Positions 21,522 through 29,919 of a stretch of DNA of 32,649 nucleotides are shown here, piece by piece. The notes beneath the pieces were generated by a model. It saw only the letters and a program-made list of their open reading frames with translations. It did not search any database and had not been told where the DNA came from. Position numbers and translations under genes: made by a program. Location: IMG/VR virus record IMGVR_UViG_3300044846_000283, positions 1-32,649 of that record, one strand, 5' to 3'. The DNA is from a virus. Each line of letters starts with the position of its first letter. The first letter of the stretch is position 1.

Positions 21522-22669
21522 TGGCAACAAGCGTATACGTTCCACCATCTTACTCATCGGCTCATGATAGTTTATGGCATATAGCAACTTCAGGAAATGT
21601 ATCAGAATCATCCTTCAAATATGTATTTGATTTACAAATTGGTGGCGCAACCGTTGCCACACTTAAAAATTATCCCGACTCAGGAAACTATGGTGTACTT
21701 GATGTCGCTCCCATTGTCAGAAACTATCTTGGAAGCGGTTTTAACCCATCAGGAAGTTCAGTCTTACAGTATGCTGGCTCATTCTTATTCGTGGACTACA
21801 CGTTAATATTTGGAGAAGAATGGTTGGGGCAAGAGCCTATAATGAATCAAGATTCAGCAAGTTCTAAAGGTTGGAATTATTCTCTCAATCCATTTAGAGT
21901 TTCAATTTCTACTTATGCAAATAAGTTCTTAACGACAAGAGATAGAACGGCTGGCGAGGTAATTAGTGGAGAGAAGTTATTTATTACTTATTTCAATGCA
22001 AACTTATCAGCAGTAACGGCAACGGTTCAAAAGATAAATGAGGATGGCAGTAATAGCGGAAGTTCTTCAACGGGCGGAACGTTATCAAGTCTTTCATCAT
22101 TGCTTTTAGATTTAAGTCCTACGGCAATAAATACTTATTTAGGTAGTTCATTTATTACAAGTGCAACATATGGATATAATGTAACGATTGGCTCAGATAC
22201 AATAACAATTAAGCAAGTTTGTGCGCCAAGATTTACGCCTATCAATTTAATATTTCAAAATCAATTCGGAGGTTATGACACTTATGCTTTTCGCTTACTT
22301 AATCGCCAACAAAAGAATTTTAAAAGAACGACTTATCAGACTGCTGAATATCAAAGAAGCGCTGCGACAATGACCCATAAGAATAGTTCGGGTGTTCATT
22401 ACGGTGGTGTGCAAGCATTATCAACTCAAACCGATTGGAGTTACCTTGTAACGAGTGATTATGTTTCAGCAATAGATTATGCTCTTGGCTCTGAATTGCT
22501 TGCATCTAACGAGGTTTATTTGCAAATCATTAATGGAGGTACAAGTGATTATTATCCAATTGTAATGAAGGACACAAACTACCAAGAGAAAGTAAGTACT
22601 TCAGATAAATTATTTAACTATCAACTTCAATTTGATTTAGGTCAAAAACAATATAGCCAATTTAGATAA
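21521..22669 (+). CDS. Putative tail structural protein, beta-rich (382 aa)
   Basis: The protein is Ser/Thr/Gly-rich and beta-rich, without a signal peptide, and begins with SYSSAHDSLWHIATSGNVSESSFKYVFDLQIGG and DVAPIVRNYLG, a pattern I associate with a tail family of Bacteroidota phages. The C-terminus has YQEKVSTSDKLFNYQLQFDL. It overlaps both neighbours by one base (TAATG), so it is translated with them. A distal-tail or baseplate role is inferred from position between the chaperones and the hub-like gene. Confidence 0.65.
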   Translation: MATSVYVPPSYSSAHDSLWHIATSGNVSESSFKYVFDLQIGGATVATLKNYPDSGNYGVLDVAPIVRNYLGSGFNPSGSSVLQYAGSFLFVDYTLIFGEEWLGQEPIMNQDSASSKGWNYSLNPFRVSISTYANKFLTTRDRTAGEVISGEKLFITYFNANLSAVTATVQKINEDGSNSGSSSTGGTLSSLSSLLLDLSPTAINTYLGSSFITSATYGYNVTIGSDTITIKQVCAPRFTPINLIFQNQFGGYDTYAFRLLNRQQKNFKRTTYQTAEYQRSAATMTHKNSSGVHYGGVQALSTQTDWSYLVTSDYVSAIDYALGSELLASNEVYLQIINGGTSDYYPIVMKDTNYQEKVSTSDKLFNYQLQFDLGQKQYSQFR

Positions 22670-24861
22670 TGATAACTGAAATAATAGTTGAACAACAACG
22701 ACTCGATTTATTCGAGGATTTAGGAGCAGAATTAAACTACGCAATAGATGACATTAAAGACTTTTCTTCGAGGAATACGAACTATTCAAAAACGATTAAC
22801 GTACCTGGTAACGCAAACAATAATAAAGTGTTTGGTCATATTTATAATTTTACCAGCGGTAATAATTACGGTTTTAGTAACCCTAATGAACCAAATGTTG
22901 GCTATAATTTTGACCCGACCAAGCAAGCAAATTGTCAGATATTTGTCAATAAGATACAAGTTTTTAAGGGAGTTCTTCGCCTTTTGGAGATAACCATTCA
23001 GAACGGTGTAATAGAATATCAATGCGCAGTATTTGGGGAGTTAGGTGGCTTTGCCTCCGCCATTGGGAACAAGGTATTAAATGACCCTGATGTCATTGCT
23101 CATTTCACTAATTCATACGAAGAATATTGGAATGTTGAAACTATTGAAAATTCTTGGACTGCTTCAGGTGTGGCAAGTGGATTAGGAATTGTTTATCCAT
23201 TAATTGATTACGGATTATGTAAAAAAAATAATAAAGATTGGCATATAAATGCTTTTAGACCAGCATTTTTTGTACATGAATTGATAGATAAAATTATTGA
23301 TTTTTCAGGTTACACGTATACTTCTGCTTTTTTTGATACGCCTTTTTTTAAATCATTAATTATACCAAATAACAAGGCAAATCTTGAGAAATTAGCAAGT
23401 AATTTATTGTTAGTTTCGGGTAATTATTCGATTGATGCTGGAGCAAGCACTTCTGCTGGAGAAACACTTAGGTTTCTAAACATAGTAAACTTAGTATTAT
23501 TTACGAAAGATGTTGATAATCAAACTTTTACTTTTGCTGGCACAAATGGAACTCTTGGGAAATTAAGACTTTTCGGTACAATATCATTATCAAGACCAGG
23601 TACTTTTAGTGTTTACGTTTATCAAAATACAACTGAATTATATGTTGAAGAATTTACATCTTACAACGATTATCAAAATTTTGACATTGATTGGGTTATA
23701 TCAACATCATTAGATAATACAGATTATATAAATGTTTTTGCAAGTTTTAGCGCTTCTGAACAATATGTAACTTTAGACCCTAATTTATCATTTGAATTTG
23801 TAGCTGATTATCCTCAAGTTGCATTAGCAGAAGAAGGCGATTATATTTCAATTGGTAATTGTTTACCTAAAGGGATTCAACAAAAAGATTTTTTTACATC
23901 GATTTGTAGAATGTTTAATTTATACGTTTATGAAGACCCACAAAAAACAACTCATTTATTAATTGAACCATACATAGAATTTTATCGTAAAGGCGCTGGG
24001 TTTTTAAAGGTAAACGATGTTGGCGAATTATTATTGCACGGAGAGCCTGGAGATTCTACGGGTTTACTTTTGTTATCTGACCCAATAGCTGAATCAATTG
24101 ATTGGTCGAATAAAGTAGACTATTCAAGAGAGATTTCTATTAAGCCAATGTCGGAATTAAATGCTCGGTATTACGATTTCTTTTATACTGAGGACGATGA
24201 TTACTATAATGAGGCATATAATAAGAAATACAATGAATCTTATGGCGATAGGAAAGAGGATACTGGCTATCAATTTGCTGAAGATAGAACGGAAGTAAAA
24301 GTAATATTTAGCCCAAGTATTTTAACTGAGGATATTAATGATGATAAATTAAGGGCAAATTTATTTAAAGAATCCAATGGAGTTCAAGAGCGAAAAGATA
24401 ATAATATTCGTATTATGATTTTTAAAAGTGTCTCAACTTCAAATTATCATATTAAAGATTATTATAGTGGGGAAGGCAGTTCAAGTAACGGTAATTTAAC
24501 AGCTGGGCATTTATCAACTTACGGATATGCTGGGCATTTAGATGACCCATTAGAGCCAACGATTGACATTAATTTTGGAGTGCCTAATGAATTTTATTTT
24601 ACGTTATTAAATCCTTATCCTACGGCTAATTTATTTAATTCGTGGTGGGATGAATATTTAGCTGAAATAATAAACAAAGATAGTAAGCTTCTAAGTTGCT
24701 ATTTATACTTAACCGTACAAGATATTTATTCACTTGATTTTTCTCAATTGATTTATATCGATGGCGCTTTGTGGAGATTAAATAAAGTAATTGATTTTAA
24801 TCCAAGCATTCCCCAAACAACCAAATGTGAATTGTTAAGAGTAATTGAATTATTTTATTAA
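22669..24861 (+). CDS. Putative baseplate hub/tail-tip protein (730 aa)
   Basis: The N-terminus contains DDIKDFSSRNTNYSKTINVPGNANNNKVFGHIYNF, a motif I recall from large tail proteins of Bacteroidota phages, followed by NCQIFVNKIQVFKGVLRLLEIT and YQCAVFGELGGF, resembling a beta-sandwich hub domain. The rest is beta-rich with long aromatic and acidic stretches (YTEDDDYYNEAYNKKYNESYG). It has no lysozyme or protease motif. The place directly before the tape measure is unusual, since hub genes normally follow it. Role inferred from size, motif and location. Confidence 0.65.
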   Translation: MITEIIVEQQRLDLFEDLGAELNYAIDDIKDFSSRNTNYSKTINVPGNANNNKVFGHIYNFTSGNNYGFSNPNEPNVGYNFDPTKQANCQIFVNKIQVFKGVLRLLEITIQNGVIEYQCAVFGELGGFASAIGNKVLNDPDVIAHFTNSYEEYWNVETIENSWTASGVASGLGIVYPLIDYGLCKKNNKDWHINAFRPAFFVHELIDKIIDFSGYTYTSAFFDTPFFKSLIIPNNKANLEKLASNLLLVSGNYSIDAGASTSAGETLRFLNIVNLVLFTKDVDNQTFTFAGTNGTLGKLRLFGTISLSRPGTFSVYVYQNTTELYVEEFTSYNDYQNFDIDWVISTSLDNTDYINVFASFSASEQYVTLDPNLSFEFVADYPQVALAEEGDYISIGNCLPKGIQQKDFFTSICRMFNLYVYEDPQKTTHLLIEPYIEFYRKGAGFLKVNDVGELLLHGEPGDSTGLLLLSDPIAESIDWSNKVDYSREISIKPMSELNARYYDFFYTEDDDYYNEAYNKKYNESYGDRKEDTGYQFAEDRTEVKVIFSPSILTEDINDDKLRANLFKESNGVQERKDNNIRIMIFKSVSTSNYHIKDYYSGEGSSSNGNLTAGHLSTYGYAGHLDDPLEPTIDINFGVPNEFYFTLLNPYPTANLFNSWWDEYLAEIINKDSKLLSCYLYLTVQDIYSLDFSQLIYIDGALWRLNKVIDFNPSIPQTTKCELLRVIELFY

Positions 24862-24870
24862 AATTAAGAG

Positions 24871-26622
24871 ATGGCTGAAAACGCAAAGGTTGGTATTGAT
24901 TTAGTAGCGGACACACGAAGTTTACGAAGTCAATTAAGAGAATCGGTTCAAGAATTAGCACGATTACAAAATACTGCTGGCGCTTCTGCTCAAGAGATAG
25001 CGAATGCAGCCAAAAGAGCAGCCGAGTTAAAGGACCGTATTGGCGATGCTAAAGCTACCATTGATGCTTTCAATCCTGATGCTAAATTCAAAGCATTTGG
25101 TCAATCTATTCAAGGAGTTGCTGGAGCATTTGCTGGAGCGCAAGGAGCATTAGCTTTGTTTGGAGTAGAATCAGAAAACGTACAAAAGCAATTACTTAAA
25201 GTACAAGGTGCATTAGCATTTTCTGAAGGCTTAAATACAATATTAGGCTCAATCGATGGTTTTAAAAACTTAGCCTTAGTAATTAAAACTCAGGTATTGC
25301 AAGCATTTACTACTCTTAGAGGCGCTATCATTGCTTCGGGTATTGGTGCTTTGGCAATTGGATTAGGTTTATTGATTGCCAACTTTGATAAAGTAAGGGA
25401 AGCAGTTTTAAAATTAGTGCCAGGCTTAGGTCTTGTAGCTAATGCCATTGGCGCAATAGTTACAAAAGTAACTGATTTTGTAGGCATTACTTCCCAAACC
25501 GATAGGGCGCTTGAAATATATGCTAAAAATTCTAAAGGTCGCAAAGAGCAATATGAAAGAGAATTAAAAGTTCTTGAATCACAAGGCGCATCTGAGAAAG
25601 ATTTATCTGAGAAACGTAAGCAAATAGCGAAAGAAGATATTAATGTACTTGAGGCAAAGAAACGTAATGGAATAAAATTAAGTGAAGAAGAAACAAAGAA
25701 TTTAGCTAATGCAAAAAATGATTTAGTTGTTATTGAAGGCAATTATAAAAAATCCGTTTTAGCTACCCAAAAGAAAGGCGATGATGAATATCTTAAAAAT
25801 CAAAACGAAAAGATTGATAAAGAGATTGAGAATGAGAATGCAAGAATTAAAAGATTAGAAGAACTTGCGGAGGCTAACTTAACGGATGAGCAAAAAAAGA
25901 TATTAAAAGTAAGACAACAATTAGAAGCGGATTTAACTTTATTTGCTGATAACGAAAGATTAAAAGCAGAATTAACAAGAAAGTCGGCTGAAGAAATTGA
26001 TAAGATTAAAAGAGAATCTACCAAGTCTGAAGTAAAACAATTAAAAGATGTTAAGAATGTCTTTGATGTAATTCAAAACAATAAGCCTAAGACCGTAGCA
26101 TTAGTAACTTCTGCAATGGATAGGTCAATTAAAGCAAGTGCTGATGCCGAAGTAAAGATTGCCCAATTAACTCAAGAGCAAAAATTAGGTATTGTTAGCA
26201 ATGCTCTTCGTACTGGAATGCAATTGGCTGGAGAAGGTACGGTTGCTGGCAAGGCATTAGGTATTGCAGATGCTACGATTAACACTTATGTTGGAGCAAC
26301 GGCTGCTTTGAAATTGCCTCCGCCATTTAACTTTATTGCAGCGGCAGCGACAATCGCTCAAGGTTTATTAAGTGTTCAATCAATTATTAATACTCCATTA
26401 CCAAGTATGCCTGGAGTTACTGATTCAAGTGGAGGCGGAGGCGGAGCAAGACTATCGGCAGCACCAGTACCTCCGAGTTTTACTCCTAATGCGCCAACGG
26501 CTTTAGACCAAACTTCTTTAAATGCAATTGGAAACGTGGCAGCAAGAGCCTACGTAGTTGAATCAGATATTACGGGAAGTCAAAAAAGAATAAGAAGAAT
26601 TGAAAACTCTGCAAGAATATAA
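24871..26622 (+). CDS. Tail tape measure protein (583 aa)
   Basis: The protein is long and helical, with an N-terminal alanine-rich coiled part (SLRSQLRESVQELARLQNTAG..., AANAAKRAAELKDRI). A central hydrophobic segment lies near 150-170 (RGAIIASGIGALAIGLGLLIANF). A long charged coiled coil follows at about 215-410, and then a Gly/Ala-rich C-terminal part (GSIIN..., SSGGGGGARLSAAP). This is the usual tape-measure layout; the protein sets tail length and passes through the tail tube. At roughly 1.5 angstrom per residue it predicts a short tail of about 85-90 nm. No lytic domain is visible. Confidence 0.88.
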   Translation: MAENAKVGIDLVADTRSLRSQLRESVQELARLQNTAGASAQEIANAAKRAAELKDRIGDAKATIDAFNPDAKFKAFGQSIQGVAGAFAGAQGALALFGVESENVQKQLLKVQGALAFSEGLNTILGSIDGFKNLALVIKTQVLQAFTTLRGAIIASGIGALAIGLGLLIANFDKVREAVLKLVPGLGLVANAIGAIVTKVTDFVGITSQTDRALEIYAKNSKGRKEQYERELKVLESQGASEKDLSEKRKQIAKEDINVLEAKKRNGIKLSEEETKNLANAKNDLVVIEGNYKKSVLATQKKGDDEYLKNQNEKIDKEIENENARIKRLEELAEANLTDEQKKILKVRQQLEADLTLFADNERLKAELTRKSAEEIDKIKRESTKSEVKQLKDVKNVFDVIQNNKPKTVALVTSAMDRSIKASADAEVKIAQLTQEQKLGIVSNALRTGMQLAGEGTVAGKALGIADATINTYVGATAALKLPPPFNFIAAAATIAQGLLSVQSIINTPLPSMPGVTDSSGGGGGARLSAAPVPPSFTPNAPTALDQTSLNAIGNVAARAYVVESDITGSQKRIRRIENSARI

Positions 26623-26633
26623 AAACAAATAAT

Positions 26634-27224
26634 ATGAAATTACCAATTTATCAATTAGAAATAAGCGAAGATTTAAACGATGATGTTGAGGTTGACTTCG
26701 TTGCTTTGGTAGACAGACCAGCAATAGAAAGAGATTTCCTAAAGTTTAAAGAAGACAAGGCTAAGTTTGTTATTCAATCAGAGGATAGAAGAATTGTTTC
26801 AGGTCCTTTGATGTTGGCTGAAACTCCTATTTATCGCAATGACCAAAATGGCGAGTATTACGTTACGTTTACAAAAGATACGATTGAGAAGATAGCGCAA
26901 AAGTTCTTTAAGAAAGGTTATCAGTCAAACGTAAACTTGATGCACGATGAGGCTTTAGCAGTTGAAGGAGTAACGATGTACGAATCGTTTATTGTGGATT
27001 CATCACGGGGAGTAATGGCAATGAAAGGATTTGAGGATGCACCTGAAGGTTCTTGGTTTGGAAGTTTTAAAGTCGAAAACGAATCGGTTTGGAATAAGAT
27101 TAAATCAGGGGAGTTTAAAGGATTTAGTGTTGAGGGCATATTTAATTATAAGAAAGAAAAGCAACCGATGAGCGTTGAGGAATCGCTATGGTCGGAGATA
27201 TGTTCGATTTTAGAACAAGTTTAA
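26634..27224 (+). CDS. Prohead protease, XkdF-like serine protease
   Basis: The 196-residue protein has the XkdF-type (S78_2) pattern: EVDFVALVDRPAIERDFLKF at the N-terminus, then candidate catalytic His104 (NLMHDEAL), Ser165 (FKGFSVEGIF) and a conserved strand (YESFIVDSSRGVMAMKGFEDAPEGSWFGSFKVEN). These proteases remove the scaffold and trim capsid precursors in the procapsid. It precedes the scaffold and capsid genes, the standard order. Confidence 0.85.
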   Translation: MKLPIYQLEISEDLNDDVEVDFVALVDRPAIERDFLKFKEDKAKFVIQSEDRRIVSGPLMLAETPIYRNDQNGEYYVTFTKDTIEKIAQKFFKKGYQSNVNLMHDEALAVEGVTMYESFIVDSSRGVMAMKGFEDAPEGSWFGSFKVENESVWNKIKSGEFKGFSVEGIFNYKKEKQPMSVEESLWSEICSILEQV

Positions 27225-27235
27225 AGGATAAAGTA

Positions 27236-27255
27236 TTTTAGTATCAGTATTTATA
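27236..27255 (+). promoter_or_regulatory. Late-type motif TTTTAG-N6-TATTTATA before the scaffold gene
   Basis: TTTTAG (27236-27241) and TATTTATA (27248-27255) lie in the 55-bp gap between protease and scaffold genes, 24 bp before the ATG at 27280. It resembles the motifs at 4691, 20078 and 29509, but the upstream box is weaker. Confidence 0.35.
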
Positions 27256-27279
27256 ATCAAACAATAGTAAAAACAATTT

Positions 27280-27864
27280 ATGAACGTTTCAGAAGCAATT
27301 GAAAAAATTAAAGTTTTGTTAGCGGATAATACCGTTGAGCAAACTGAAGAAATTGCATCAGAGCCAGCTACTCAATTGGTATTTGAAACTTACGACCTTA
27401 AAGATGGAAGTAAGATTGACTTATCAGGTTTGGAGATTGGTGGAGATGCTATGCTTGTTGATGAATCAGGTAACTCAGTTTCTGCTCCCGATGGCGAGTA
27501 TGAATTAGCTGATGGAACTATGATTTCTGTCGTTGGTGGAAAGGTTGAAGGAATTGAAACCCCTCAGGCTGAAGCACCATCTGAAGAAGAAGCTCCTATG
27601 GAAATGGAAGCAGATTCTCAATTTGATGAAATGAACTCAACTATTTCTTACTTGCAAGCCGAGAATGAGGCTTTGAAAAACAAGTTAGGAGAATTAGAGA
27701 GCAAGTTTAATCAAGGATTTAGTGAAATGCTAAGCGTATTGGAAGGATTTTCAAAAACTCCAGTTGCTGACCCAATTCAAAACCCAAAAAATAACTTTAG
27801 AATCGTTGAGCCAAAGGCTGACAAGATAGAGCGATTCTTGGAAAGAGTAAAAACTTTAAATTAA
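27280..27864 (+). CDS. Putative scaffold protein (194 aa)
   Basis: Residues 1-85 are a beta-rich acidic part (AADNTVEQTEE..., LKDGSKIDLSGLEIGG, DGEYELADGTMISVVGGKVEG). Residues 85-110 are Glu/Pro-rich, 112-150 form a coiled coil (STISYLQAENEALKNKLGELESKF), and a basic C-terminal helix follows (KADKIERFLERVKTLN). An acidic coiled-coil protein directly before the capsid gene and after the protease is the classic scaffold position. The C-terminal basic helix would bind the capsid. There is no sequence family match by eye. Confidence 0.75.
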   Translation: MNVSEAIEKIKVLLADNTVEQTEEIASEPATQLVFETYDLKDGSKIDLSGLEIGGDAMLVDESGNSVSAPDGEYELADGTMISVVGGKVEGIETPQAEAPSEEEAPMEMEADSQFDEMNSTISYLQAENEALKNKLGELESKFNQGFSEMLSVLEGFSKTPVADPIQNPKNNFRIVEPKADKIERFLERVKTLN

Positions 27865-27885
27865 AAATTTTAAAAAAGAAAAATT

Positions 27886-28848
27886 ATGGCATTTGTTGTA
27901 AGTTCATTAACGGATTACGCCAAAGAAAACGAAGCATTATTAGTAACGTCTTCAGTTCTTGGCTCAAAAACTGCTTCTTTGATTAAGTCTCAAGGAAACG
28001 TTTTAGTTGGAGTAAAATCTTCTGAGAAAATTGGTATCATGGATACTGATGCTTTCTTTCAAGATGATAGCGATTGCGGTTTCAACGCATCAGGTACAAC
28101 TACTTTCACTCAGCGTAGTGTAACGGTTGGTAAAATTAAGGTACAAGAGGCATTATGTCCAAAAGGATTAGAGTCTAAGTATTTACAAAAAGCATTATCT
28201 GCTGGAAGCACTTACGATTCAATCGCTTTCGCTGCTGATTATACTTCTAAGAAAGCGTCTCGTATTTCTTCTCAATTAGAAACTGCTATTTGGACTGGAG
28301 ATTCTGCTTCTGCAAATGGTAACTTGAATAAGTTTGATGGTTTTGTGAAATTAGTTGCTGCTGCTTCTGCTTCAGTTGTTCACGCTAACACAACTACTTA
28401 TTACGGAACTCCTTTGGCTGCTTCTGCTGGTATCACTACTTCAAACGTGATTGCAGTTTTGGATTCAGTTTACAAGGCTATTCCAGCGCAAATTGTTGAT
28501 AAGGATGACGTTGCTATCTTTGTTGGAAACGATGTATTCCGTACTTACACAATCGCATTGAAAAATGCTAACTTGTTTGCTTACACTTTTGATGGTGCTG
28601 CAACTGGAGAATTAACTTTGCCAGGTACTACTATCAAGGTTATCGCAGTTCAAGGATTGAACGGAACTTCTAAGATTTATGCTTCAAGAGTTTCTAACTT
28701 GTTCATCGGTACTGACTTGTTAAACGAGGAAGAGCAATTCGAATTGTTGCATGACCCATATGCAATGAACATTAAGTTCATGGCAGCATTTAAGTTCGGT
28801 GTGCAGTTTGCATTCCCTGATGAGATGGTTGATTTCATCTTAGCTTAA
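27886..28848 (+). CDS. Major capsid protein (HK97-like, 320 aa)
   Basis: The protein begins MAFVVSSLTDYAKENEALLVTSSVLGSKT and has the pattern of Bacteroidota-phage capsid proteins (DCGFNASGTTTFTQRSVTVGKIKVQEALCPKGLESKYLQKALSAGS). Helix- and strand-rich segments compatible with the HK97 fold follow, such as AIFVGNDVFRTYTIALKNANLF and LNEEEQFELLHDPYAMNIKFMAAFKFGVQF. It lies directly after protease and scaffold, and its gene ends just before a strong terminator. Codon use shifts to C-ending codons (TAC, TTC, ATC, AAC) relative to its neighbours, as expected for a highly expressed gene. Confidence 0.88.
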   Translation: MAFVVSSLTDYAKENEALLVTSSVLGSKTASLIKSQGNVLVGVKSSEKIGIMDTDAFFQDDSDCGFNASGTTTFTQRSVTVGKIKVQEALCPKGLESKYLQKALSAGSTYDSIAFAADYTSKKASRISSQLETAIWTGDSASANGNLNKFDGFVKLVAAASASVVHANTTTYYGTPLAASAGITTSNVIAVLDSVYKAIPAQIVDKDDVAIFVGNDVFRTYTIALKNANLFAYTFDGAATGELTLPGTTIKVIAVQGLNGTSKIYASRVSNLFIGTDLLNEEEQFELLHDPYAMNIKFMAAFKFGVQFAFPDEMVDFILA

Positions 28849-28864
28849 TAATCTTACAAATAAG

Positions 28865-28902
28865 TTCGGGCAGATTGCTTGGTTGTGACTGCCCGAATTT
28901 TT
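28865..28902 (+). terminator. Strong Rho-independent terminator after the capsid gene
   Basis: TTCGGGCAG (28865-28873) pairs perfectly with CTGCCCGAA (28889-28897) around a 15-nt loop, and T5 follows. It is 16 bases after the capsid stop and would separate capsid from tail-tube transcription or tune readthrough. Confidence 0.88.
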
Positions 28903-28924
28903 AACACTTTAAAGAAAAATAATT

Positions 28925-29446
28925 ATGCCGTGTGCTTTAACTCAAGGATATTCTTTAGATTGTCGTGATTCATTAGGTGGAATAACAGAAGTGTATTTTA
29001 TCGAAAAAGGAAATATTAGTGCAATTACCGTTGCTTCGGGTTCGGTTTCAGCATTAACTAAAGTAGCTGGTAAAAGATTTTGGAAATATGAGTTAGTACC
29101 TGGTACTGCTTCTTTGACTGAAAACATTAATGCTAACGTCCAAAATGGTACGGTTTTCTATGCTCAAGAATTATCGATAGTATTGAATAAATTACAAGTG
29201 TCAACAAGAAACGAAATTCTTTTGTTGGCTCAGAATACGTTGTTATGTGTTGTAAAAGACAATAATGATAACACTTGGTTGTTAGGTCGTTTAAACGGCA
29301 TTAACATCACTGGTGGAAACGGTGCAACTGGAACTGCTCAAGGAGACCGTTCAGGTTATACTTTGACTTTCTCCGCACAAGAGAAAGAATTAGCACCTAC
29401 GGTAGCTTCAGGCGTTTATACCGCATTGACTACTCCAGGCGCTTAA
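28925..29446 (+). CDS. Probable major tail (tube) protein (173 aa)
   Basis: The N-terminus MPCALTQGYSLDCRDSLGGITEVYF matches a family I know from Bacteroidota phages next to the capsid gene. The rest is a single beta-rich domain (SVSALTKVAGKRFWKYELVPGTASLTENINAN..., GYTLTFSAQEKELAPTV) of the size expected of a tube monomer. It lies between two strong terminators, as expected of an abundant product. Assignment as tail tube rather than head decoration is inferred; no other tube protein is visible in the genome. Confidence 0.75.
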   Translation: MPCALTQGYSLDCRDSLGGITEVYFIEKGNISAITVASGSVSALTKVAGKRFWKYELVPGTASLTENINANVQNGTVFYAQELSIVLNKLQVSTRNEILLLAQNTLLCVVKDNNDNTWLLGRLNGINITGGNGATGTAQGDRSGYTLTFSAQEKELAPTVASGVYTALTTPGA

Positions 29447-29468
29447 GATAGTCGTTTGGTTGACGGGT

Positions 29469-29498
29469 AAGGGGGGAGCAGATGCTTCCCCTTTTTTT
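29469..29498 (+). terminator. Strong Rho-independent terminator after the tail-tube gene
   Basis: A G-rich arm (AAGGGGGGAGC, 29469-29479) pairs with GCTTCCCCTT (from 29484) around AGAT with two G-T wobbles, followed by T's to 29498. It ends 34 bases before the next ATG, so that gene needs its own promoter or readthrough. Confidence 0.85.
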
Positions 29499-29508
29499 AT
29501 ATAAACAA

Positions 29509-29528
29509 TTTTGTTAATGCTATTTATA
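29509..29528 (+). promoter_or_regulatory. Late-type motif TTTTG-N7-TATTTATA before the portal module
   Basis: TTTTG (29509-29513) and GCTATTTATA (29519-29528) fill the short gap between the terminator and the ATG at 29533. Since a strong terminator lies just upstream, a start signal is expected here. The core ends four bases before the ATG, so a promoter would yield a leaderless mRNA. Confidence 0.45.
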
Positions 29529-29532
29529 TTAG

Positions 29533-29919
29533 ATGATACATTTAATCAAAGGTCAAGTCAATAAGATAATTTTAACATTAAGCGAGAAGGCAACACTTAC
29601 TTCGCCTAATTGGTTATTTTATTTTAAGTCACGAAATACAAATGAAACGGTTGCTTTTGTAATTTTAAATAGTGCCGATTTATCTACATACCAAGAAAGA
29701 TTTAATGCTTTTAATATTACGGTAAATTCTTATTTTACGGGGAAATTACCAGGCGAATGGTCATATCAGATTTATGAGCAAGTTTCTACTTCTAATTTAA
29801 TACCAGCAAATGCTACTTCAATGGTTGAAAGTGGACAAGCGACATTAAATGACACGAGTCAATTTAGTTTTACAACATATAGCAACCAAACAAACACTTA
29901 CAAAGTAAGAGATATATGA
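29533..29919 (+). CDS. Putative minor structural protein upstream of portal (128 aa)
   Basis: The protein is beta-rich (GQVNKIILTLSEKATLTSPNWLFYFKSR, YQIYEQVSTSN, QFSFTTYSNQ) with no signal or membrane segment. I recognise a similar pattern in small proteins next to portal genes of Bacteroidota phages, but no function is established. Its stop overlaps the portal start by three bases, suggesting coupled translation. Confidence 0.65.
   Translation: MIHLIKGQVNKIILTLSEKATLTSPNWLFYFKSRNTNETVAFVILNSADLSTYQERFNAFNITVNSYFTGKLPGEWSYQIYEQVSTSNLIPANATSMVESGQATLNDTSQFSFTTYSNQTNTYKVRDI

Noticed and set aside
24704-24712. Another GCTATTTATA inside the hub-like gene
   Set aside because: It lies in coding sequence (Cys-Tyr-Leu-Tyr codons) about 160 bp from the next gene, with no upstream box; in AT-rich DNA such an octamer is expected by chance.
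25290-26024. Long open frames on the minus strand across the tape measure gene
   Set aside because: They are mirror images of a biased helical protein (Ala/Lys/Glu codons) with no leader or known motif. No minus-strand gene in the window is convincing.
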